Assembly (NCBI GenBank): GCA_026984895.1
Contig: JALSRF010000054.1
Span: forward strand, 1-5,000
Reading direction: 5' to 3'
Length of the DNA: 5,000 nt
From: Paracoccaceae bacterium
GTDB taxonomy: Bacteria; Pseudomonadota; Alphaproteobacteria; Rhodobacterales; Rhodobacteraceae
Shown: one piece after another, positions 1-5,000 of the stretch
How the letters are laid out: each line of letters opens with the position of its first letter
Position numbering within the stretch: the stretch's first letter is position 1
Position numbers and translations under genes: made by a program
The notes under the pieces: generated by a model
What the model saw: only the letters and a program-made list of their open reading frames with translations
Told to the model about the DNA's origin: nothing
The model's database searches: none

Positions 1-194
1 CGTCGCTTGAAAAGGCGCTTGGCGTGGTCGGCAAGAACAACCTCGAGGCCGCGGCCAAGGTCGGCGCCGCCATTGCGGAGCGGGCGAAAAAGGCCAAGGT
101 CAGCGAATGCTATTTCGACCGCGGCGGCTTCCTCTTTCACGGCAAGGTCAAGGCGCTTGCCGATGCTGCCCGTGAAGGCGGCCTGAAGTTTTAA
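1..194 (+). CDS. rplR: 50S ribosomal protein L18 (uL18), C-terminal part
   Basis: Partial gene whose 5' end lies before the window; the first full codon is at position 3 and the TAA stop is at 192-194, leaving 63 visible residues. The ending contains YFDRGGFLFHGKVKALADAA and then REGGLKF, the classic L18 C-terminus. L18 binds 5S rRNA and helps dock it, with L5, on the central protuberance of the large subunit. The visible part carries the conserved FDRGG(F/Y)xxHGKVKALADAAREGGL block that closes the family's fold. The stop codon overlaps the Shine-Dalgarno sequence of rpsE (AAGGAG, 193-198), so the two genes are tightly packed and probably translationally coupled. The order L18-S5-L30 is the standard spc order. 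Confidence 0.96.
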   Translation, partial: SLEKALGVVGKNNLEAAAKVGAAIAERAKKAKVSECYFDRGGFLFHGKVKALADAAREGGLKF

Positions 195-205
195 GGAGAC
201 GATCA

Positions 206-778
206 ATGGCAAGAGATGCAGGAAACCGCGGTCGTCGCCAGCGTGATGAAACGCCGGAATTCGCCGATCGTCTGGTGGCGATCAACCGGGTGTCGAAAAC
301 CGTGAAGGGCGGCAAGCGCTTCGGCTTTGCAGCCCTCGTGGTGGTCGGTGACCAGAAGGGCCGCGTGGGCTTCGGCAAGGGCAAGGCCAAGGAGGTGCCC
401 GAGGCGATCCGCAAGGCCACCGAACAGGCCAAGCGCCAGATGATCCGCGTGCCGCTGCGCGAAGGCCGCACGCTGCACCACGACATCGAGGGCCGCCACG
501 GCGCCGGCAAGGTGGTGATGCGCACTGCCCCGCAAGGCACCGGTATCATCGCCGGCGGCCCGATGCGCGCGGTGTTCGAAATGCTGGGGGTGCAGGACGT
601 GGTGGCCAAGTCGATCGGTTCGCAGAACCCCTACAACATGATCCGTGCCACCATCGACGGGCTGAAAAAGGAAGCCTCGCCGCGTTCGGTTGCGCAGCGC
701 CGCGGCAAGAAGGTCGCCGACATCCTGAAGAAACCGGAAGCCGAGGCCGCGCCCGCGGCCGAAGCCGCCGAAGCGTAA
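206..778 (+). CDS. rpsE: 30S ribosomal protein S5 (uS5)
   Basis: Complete 190-residue S5, a small-subunit protein near the mRNA entry side and the decoding region, important for translational fidelity. The N-terminal double-stranded-RNA-binding-like domain spans about residues 18-85 and includes NRVSKTVKGGKRF (27-39); this loop is where spectinomycin-resistance changes occur in other bacteria, and it looks wild type here. The C-terminal domain follows (about 100-165), with GTGIIAGGPMRAV (111-123) and IRATIDGL (146-153). It is longer than the E. coli protein (167 aa) because of an Arg-rich N-terminus and an Ala/Glu-rich tail (about 177-190), common in alphaproteobacterial S5. The ATG at 206 is preceded by AAGGAG at 193-198 with 7-nt spacing, which fixes the start. 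The gap to rpmD is only 12 bp. Confidence 0.98.
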   Translation: MARDAGNRGRRQRDETPEFADRLVAINRVSKTVKGGKRFGFAALVVVGDQKGRVGFGKGKAKEVPEAIRKATEQAKRQMIRVPLREGRTLHHDIEGRHGAGKVVMRTAPQGTGIIAGGPMRAVFEMLGVQDVVAKSIGSQNPYNMIRATIDGLKKEASPRSVAQRRGKKVADILKKPEAEAAPAAEAAEA

Positions 779-790
779 AGGAACGGTCAG

Positions 791-979
791 ATGGCAAAGA
801 CTATCGTGGTCAAGCAGATCGGCTCGCCGATCCGCCGCCCCGCCGACCAGCGCGCGACGCTGATCGGGCTGGGCCTCAACAAGATGCACAAGATGCGTGA
901 ACTGGAAGATACGCCCAGCGTGCGCGGCATGATCAACAAGATCCCGCATCTCGTGGAAATCGTCGAAGAGCGCGGCTGA
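791..979 (+). CDS. rpmD: 50S ribosomal protein L30 (uL30)
   Basis: Complete 62-residue L30, close to the usual length of about 60. It is a small protein of the large subunit. The family core is visible: QIGSPIRRP near the start, then RATLIGLGLNKM (21-32) and REDT-like RELEDTPSVRGMINK (36-50), whose EDTP and RGMI blocks are diagnostic. The Shine-Dalgarno AAAGGA (777-782) overlaps the rpsE stop codon, so the gene is expected to be co-translated with rpsE. It is the last gene of this ribosomal block, because a strong intrinsic terminator begins about 30 bp after its stop. In many bacteria rplO follows directly, whereas here rplO starts about 935 bp downstream. Confidence 0.97.
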   Translation: MAKTIVVKQIGSPIRRPADQRATLIGLGLNKMHKMRELEDTPSVRGMINKIPHLVEIVEERG

Positions 980-1009
980 CGCCTCACCGGCATCCCGCGA
1001 CAGCGTGAC

Positions 1010-1041
1010 AAAAGGCGCCCCGGATTTCCGGGGCGTTTTTT
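1010..1041 (+). terminator. Strong rho-independent terminator after rpmD
   Basis: An 8-bp perfect GC stem CGCCCCGG (1016-1023) / CCGGGGCG (1028-1035) closes a 4-base ATTT loop and is followed directly by six T (1036-1041). Upstream AAAAGG (1010-1015) can pair with the T-run, which is typical of a terminator that could also act to some extent on the opposite strand. It lies 31 bp after the rpmD stop and should end most transcripts of the upstream ribosomal block. The structure is read from the sequence; its efficiency in the cell is inferred. Confidence 0.92.
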
Positions 1042-1080
1042 GCTAGACAGAAGGGCGCGAACAGAATCAGGAGCCGATCA

Positions 1081-1728
1081 ATGCCCTTCACCCCGACCGA
1101 CCGTTTCAACGCGGTGATCGCCGATATCGACGCCGCCAACGCCGAAGACCCGCGCCGGGTCACCGTCGATGGTGTCGAACGCCCGTTCGAAAGCGTCTAT
1201 GCCGAACGGATGACCGAAACGCTGGAGCGGATGTATCCCGACGCCTCCGAGCTTTTGCGCATCGCCGCGCGCGCCCAGCACATTCGCCGCTGGGAAATCC
1301 CGCGTGACAGCCAGCCCAAGGGGCGCGAAGGCTATAACAAGTGGCGCCTTTCCCTGCGCAAGATGCATGCCGATCTCGTCGGCGCGATCATGGCCGAACA
1401 CGGCTACGCCGAGGACGAGATCGCCCAGGTGGGCCGTTTCCTGCGCAAGGAGGGGCTCAAGCGCGACGCCGACAGCCAGGCGCTGGAAAACGTGGTGGAT
1501 GTGGTGTTTCTCGAACATTACTGGGATGACTTTGTGTCCAAGTATTCCGACTACGACGATGACAAGCTGATCGACATCGTCGGCAAGACCCTGCGCAAGA
1601 TGTCCAGCCATGGCCACGCCGCGGCACTGGAACTGGACATGCCCGACGCGCAGAAGCGCATCGTCCTGGCCGCGGTGGAACGCGAAAAGGACACGCTGGC
1701 GAAGATGGCCGAGCGCGAAAACGGGTAG
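1081..1728 (+). CDS. DUF4202-family protein of unknown function
   Basis: Complete 215-residue soluble protein with no signal peptide or membrane segment. I recognise the DUF4202 pattern: RFNAVIADIDAANAEDP near the N-terminus, AARAQHIRRWEIPR (62-75), GYNKWR (84-89), HADLVG (96-101), LRKEGLKRDADSQALE (121-136), VVFLEHYWDDF (141-151) and KTLRKMSSHGHAAAL (169-183). The function is not established. Some members may carry an old 'glutamyl-tRNA synthetase' label, but I see no HIGH or KMSKS synthetase motif here. The mostly helical protein with conserved H67, H96/D98 and E145/H146 recalls a metal-binding HD-like fold, which is only inference. The ATG at 1081 is set by AGGAG (1069-1073) with 7-nt spacing. 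The gene lies between rpmD and rplO, in the operon's direction but isolated by a terminator upstream and a promoter downstream. Its GC-rich codon use matches its neighbours, so nothing suggests recent transfer. Confidence 0.88.
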   Translation: MPFTPTDRFNAVIADIDAANAEDPRRVTVDGVERPFESVYAERMTETLERMYPDASELLRIAARAQHIRRWEIPRDSQPKGREGYNKWRLSLRKMHADLVGAIMAEHGYAEDEIAQVGRFLRKEGLKRDADSQALENVVDVVFLEHYWDDFVSKYSDYDDDKLIDIVGKTLRKMSSHGHAAALELDMPDAQKRIVLAAVEREKDTLAKMAERENG

Positions 1729-1787
1729 GGCGGGGGCCGTCTGTCGCCGCCGCCACCTGTCCCGCGCGCGCTGCCCTTCACAAGGTC

Positions 1788-1813
1788 ACGCTTGCTCCGG
1801 CCCCGGCAAGCGT
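1788..1813. repeat. Inverted repeat overlapping the rplO promoter
   Basis: Perfect 8-bp arms ACGCTTGC (1788-1795) and GCAAGCGT (1806-1813) are separated by 10 bases. The repeat covers most of the predicted -35 hexamer and the spacer, and ends two bases before the -10 hexamer. That position fits an operator. As RNA it would also be a hairpin downstream of the DUF4202 gene, but there is no T-run after it, so it does not look like an intrinsic terminator. The repeat is seen directly; any protein binding is inference. Confidence 0.6.
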
Positions 1814-1820
1814 CTATACG
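1792..1820 (+). promoter_or_regulatory. Predicted sigma70-type promoter for rplO-secY-adk
   Basis: A -35-like TTGCTC (1792-1797) is followed after exactly 17 bp by a -10-like TATACG (1815-1820), in the context TCTATACG. The flanking C before TTG and the CTATA core agree with alphaproteobacterial housekeeping promoters. Transcription would start near 1826-1828, giving a leader of about 88 nt before rplO. A promoter is expected here because the terminator after rpmD would otherwise starve rplO and secY. Confidence 0.65.
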
Positions 1821-1825
1821 CCCCC

Positions 1826-1914
1826 GGTGGCCCTGTGCGGCCACGGGAATCACATGATCACGCCGCGGTCGGCCCATTCGCTTCGGGGTCGTATCCGGCA
1901 AGAAAGGAAGCGAC
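1826..1914 (+). promoter_or_regulatory. Putative structured 5' leader of rplO
   Basis: If transcription starts near 1827, the mRNA begins with a hairpin: GTGGCC (1827-1832) / GGCCAC (1839-1844) with a 6-base loop. A second possible stem is CGGCCC (1870-1875) / GGGTCG (1886-1891), which includes one G-U pair. The leader ends with the rplO Shine-Dalgarno AAAGGA (1903-1908), 6 nt before the ATG. No open reading frame of interest and no known riboswitch pattern is recognised. The hairpins could stabilise the 5' end or serve autoregulation by a ribosomal protein; neither is shown by the sequence. Confidence 0.4.
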
Positions 1915-2388
1915 ATGAAACTGAACGAACTTCGCGACAACCCCGGCGCCACCAGGCCCCGCAAACGCATCGGCCGCGGTGTCGGCTCGGGCACCGGCAA
2001 GACCGGCGGCCGGGGCATCAAGGGCCAGAAGTCGCGCTCGGGCGTGGCCATCAACGGGTATGAGGGCGGGCAGATGCCGCTCTACCAGCGCCTGCCCAAA
2101 CGCGGCTTCAACAGCCGCAACCGCAAACGCTTTGCGGTGGTGAACCTCGGCATCCTGCAGAAATTCATCGACGCCAAGAAACTGGACGCCAAGAAAGAGA
2201 TCACCGAAGACGCCCTGCTCGAAGCCGGCGTGATCCGGCGCAAGCTCGACGGCGTGCGCATCCTGGGCAAGGGGGAAATCACCTCCAAGGTCAAGCTTTC
2301 GGTCACCGGCGCGTCGAAATCGGCCATCGAGGCGGTCGAGAAGGCGGGCGGCTCACTGAGTGTCACAAAGCCGGCGGCAGCGGAATAA
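1915..2388 (+). CDS. rplO: 50S ribosomal protein L15 (uL15)
   Basis: Complete 157-residue L15, a late-assembling large-subunit protein with a long extended N-terminal arm buried in 23S rRNA. The arm is visible as the Gly/Arg/Lys-rich stretch RKRIGRGVGSGTGKTGGRG (16-34), followed by GYEGGQMPLYQRLPKRGF (48-65). The globular C-terminal domain includes the L15 signature around KLSVTGASKSAIEAVEKAGG (127-146). It is slightly longer than the E. coli protein (144 aa) because of a short Ala-rich tail. AAAGGA at 1903-1908 supports the ATG at 1915, and the MKLNEL start is canonical. It normally follows rpmD directly; here it begins a separate transcription unit with secY and adk. Confidence 0.98.
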   Translation: MKLNELRDNPGATRPRKRIGRGVGSGTGKTGGRGIKGQKSRSGVAINGYEGGQMPLYQRLPKRGFNSRNRKRFAVVNLGILQKFIDAKKLDAKKEITEDALLEAGVIRRKLDGVRILGKGEITSKVKLSVTGASKSAIEAVEKAGGSLSVTKPAAAE

Positions 2389-2434
2389 GGCTTGTGAAGC
2401 AGGCGTTGTCTGCTTACATCCATTAGAGTTTTCC

Positions 2435-2473
2435 AAACGCCGCTGGATCGGGAAACCGTCTCAGCGGCGTTTT
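2435..2473 (+). terminator. Hairpin between rplO and secY, possible attenuator
   Basis: An 11-bp perfect stem AAACGCCGCTG (2435-2445) / CAGCGGCGTTT (2462-2472) encloses 16 bases. Within these, CGG (2449-2451) and CCG (2456-2458) can pair around a GAAA tetraloop (2452-2455). Only four T follow the GC part (2470-2473), three of them inside the stem, so termination would be weak or partial. Alternatively it could be an RNA processing or mRNA-stabilising site that sets the L15:SecY ratio. A smaller upstream hairpin, AAGCAG (2397-2402) / CTGCTT (2410-2415), lies just after the rplO stop. Confidence 0.6.
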
Positions 2474-2496
2474 CAGTCGAAAGAGAGACCTGAAAC

Positions 2497-3845
<1,349 letters not shown>

Positions 3846-3849
<4 letters not shown>

Positions 3850-4499
3850 ACATTATCCTTCTTGGGCCGCCCGGCGCCGGCAAGGGCACGCAGGCCCGCC
3901 GGCTTGTGGCCGAGCGCGGCATGATCCAGCTTTCCACCGGCGACATGCTGCGCGCCGCGCGCAAGTCGGGCAGTGAGATGGGCCGGCGCGTGGCCGAGGT
4001 GATGGACCGCGGCGACCTCGTCACGGACGAGATCGTGATCGGCCTGATCGAGGAGCGGCTCAAGGACGATCACGGCGCCGGCTTCATCTTTGACGGCTTC
4101 CCGCGCACGCTTGCCCAGGCCGACGCGCTGGGCGAGCTGCTTGCGCGGCTTGGCCAGAAGCTGGCCTGCGTGATCGAGATGCAGGTGGACGACGAGGCGC
4201 TGGTCGCGCGCATCGTGGCGCGTTCGACCTGTGCACAATGCGGCGAGGGCTACAACGATATTGCCAAGCCGATCCCGGCCGACGGCAAGTGCGAGAAATG
4301 CGGCGGCACCCAATTCATCCGCCGCGCCGACGACAACGAGGAAAGCCTGAAACAGCGGCTGATGGAATACTACAAGAAGACCTCGCCGCTGATCGGCTAT
4401 TACTATTGCAAGGGCAAGCTTTGCCCCGTGGACGGGTTGGCCGATATCGACGAGGTCGCCGCCTCCATCGCGGCCCTGCTCGACCAAAAGGCCGGCTAG
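3846..4499 (+). CDS. adk: Adenylate kinase, long zinc-type LID form
   Basis: Complete 217-residue cytosolic enzyme catalysing ATP + AMP = 2 ADP, which balances adenylate pools. Visible parts, in order, are the P-loop GPPGAGKGT (7-15); the AMP-binding region with STGDMLR (30-36); the Walker-B-like FDGFPRT (82-88) with the catalytic Arg; the LID domain (about 122-160); and RRADD (159-163) with ATP/AMP-contacting Arg residues. The LID carries four Cys, C129-X2-C132 and C149-X2-C152, the structural-zinc pattern well known from Gram-positive enzymes, where enteric enzymes have a non-Cys network. The length matches the long bacterial form. The ATG shares four bases with the secY TGA, indicating translational coupling. 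secY-adk adjacency is widespread in bacteria. rpsM often follows adk, but here it does not. Confidence 0.98.
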
Positions 4500-4577
4500 C
4501 AGGTAACCGGCCCCGGCGACTGCCCCGGTGTGTGGCTGGTCCCCGATCAATTTCAGGGCCGGGCCGCGGGGGCAACG

Positions 4578-5000
4578 TCAATCCTCGGCAAGCTCGCGCG
4601 GGTCAATCTCCAGCGTCGGCGGGTCCGCCTTTTCAAGCCGATCCCGCACGCCCTGCAGAAACCGGACCGCCCGGTCGGTCTCGGCCTGATCCAGCCCAAG
4701 CTCGGCAAATCCCTGCTGCACCATCTCATCGGCCTTTGCCAGCAGATTGCGTCCCTTCTTGGTGATCTTGACCAGCACCCGGCGCTCGTCATCCGGCGCG
4801 CGCTCGCGGGTGATGACGCCGACGCCGGCCATCTTTTTCAGCAGCGGCGAAAGCGTGTTTGGTTCGACGCCGGCCCGCGCCGAAAGCTCGGAAATCGAAA
4901 GAGCACCGTCGTCCCTCAGCGTGTTCAGGATCACCAGTTTCAAATAGGTCAGCCCGCTGTCACCGGCGATCGCCTGGTAGAATCGCCCGAAGGCGCGATT
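4578..5000 (-). CDS. MarR-family regulator, OhrR-like, 5' end outside window
   Basis: Partial gene on the - strand. The stop (TGA) is at 4580-4578 and the frame stays open to the right edge, giving 140 visible C-terminal residues. The N-terminus and true start lie beyond 5000; the TTG at 4943 is an internal Leu, not a start, because the domain continues upstream of it as RAFGRFYQAIAGDSGLTY. The winged helix-turn-helix reads as LSISELSARAGV (34-45), the recognition helix NTLSPLLKKM (48-57), and the wing RERAPDDERRVLVKIT (65-80) with the DERR motif. The C-terminal helices (about 85-125) would form the dimer interface. LTY plus TLSPLLKKM resembles the organic-peroxide sensor OhrR, but its reactive N-terminal Cys, if present, is out of view. 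Regulators of this family usually repress a nearby gene. The orientation is convergent to adk, so any partner is probably to the right. Confidence 0.88.
   Translation of the reverse strand, partial: NRAFGRFYQAIAGDSGLTYLKLVILNTLRDDGALSISELSARAGVEPNTLSPLLKKMAGVGVITRERAPDDERRVLVKITKKGRNLLAKADEMVQQGFAELGLDQAETDRAVRFLQGVRDRLEKADPPTLEIDPRELAED

Noticed and set aside
203..949. Long - strand open frame antisense to rpsE and rpmD
   Set aside because: GC-rich codon bias keeps the opposite strand open. The His/Arg/Asp-rich translation matches no family, and the + strand genes are certain.
1040..1068. Promoter for the DUF4202 gene (TTGCTA with CAGAAT, or TGCTAGAC as an extended -10)
   Set aside because: The first pair has a 16-bp spacing and would start transcription inside the ribosome site. 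The second has no -35 at the right distance. The gene may rely on readthrough or on an element I cannot recognise.
1078..1617. - strand open frame opposite the DUF4202 gene
   Set aside because: The + strand protein has recognisable family motifs and a good ribosome site. The antisense frame is a composition shadow.
2392..2420. Separate secY promoter (TTGTGA-17-TACATC)
   Set aside because: Spacing is good, but the -10 matches only half of the consensus and lies within a small hairpin. Too weak to list as a feature.
4500..4577. Intrinsic terminator after adk
   Set aside because: Only weak or long-range pairings and no T-run on either strand. The 78-bp gap contains no convincing signal.
4941..4943. 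TTG as start codon of the MarR-family gene
   Set aside because: The frame continues upstream with residues typical of the first helices of the family up to the window edge, so this codon is an internal Leu.

Overview
The window is GC-rich, alphaproteobacterial chromosomal DNA. The residue patterns of S5, L30, L15 and SecY (for example the S5 start MARDAGNRGRRQRDETPEFA, and a SecY start of MASAAEQMAANMSWG) look like Rhodobacterales/Rhodobacteraceae. This assignment is from recall of protein families, not from a search. Almost all of it is the distal half of the conserved 'spc' ribosomal-protein cluster, read on the + strand.

Layout: 1-194 is the C-terminal part of rplR (L18), followed by complete rpsE (S5, 206-778) and rpmD (L30, 791-979), closely spaced as one transcript. 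A strong intrinsic terminator (about 1010-1041) closes that block. Next is an unexpected gene, 1081-1728, which I recognise as a DUF4202-family protein of unknown function. A 186-bp gap (1729-1914) follows. It holds a good sigma70-type promoter (1792-1820), an 8-bp-arm inverted repeat over the -35/spacer region, and a leader with hairpin potential. rplO (L15, 1915-2388) comes next. A 108-bp gap with a strong hairpin (2435-2472) separates rplO from secY (2497-3849), whose stop codon overlaps the start of adk (adenylate kinase, 3846-4499) by four bases. Convergent to adk on the - strand is a MarR/OhrR-like regulator (4578 to beyond 5000), whose N-terminus lies outside the window.

How the genes work together: S5, L18, L30 and L15 are ribosome components. 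SecY is the protein-translocation channel in the inner membrane, and Adk balances adenylate nucleotides. They share growth-linked expression. The departure from the classic order is the splitting of the cluster: rpmD and rplO are separated by a terminator, a DUF4202 gene and a new promoter. rpsM, which usually follows secY/adk, is not next; a convergent regulator ends the block instead. I see no defence system, mobile element, CRISPR, tRNA or rRNA. The window is mostly ordinary housekeeping DNA; its interest lies in the inserted DUF4202 gene and in the regulatory signals around rplO and secY.
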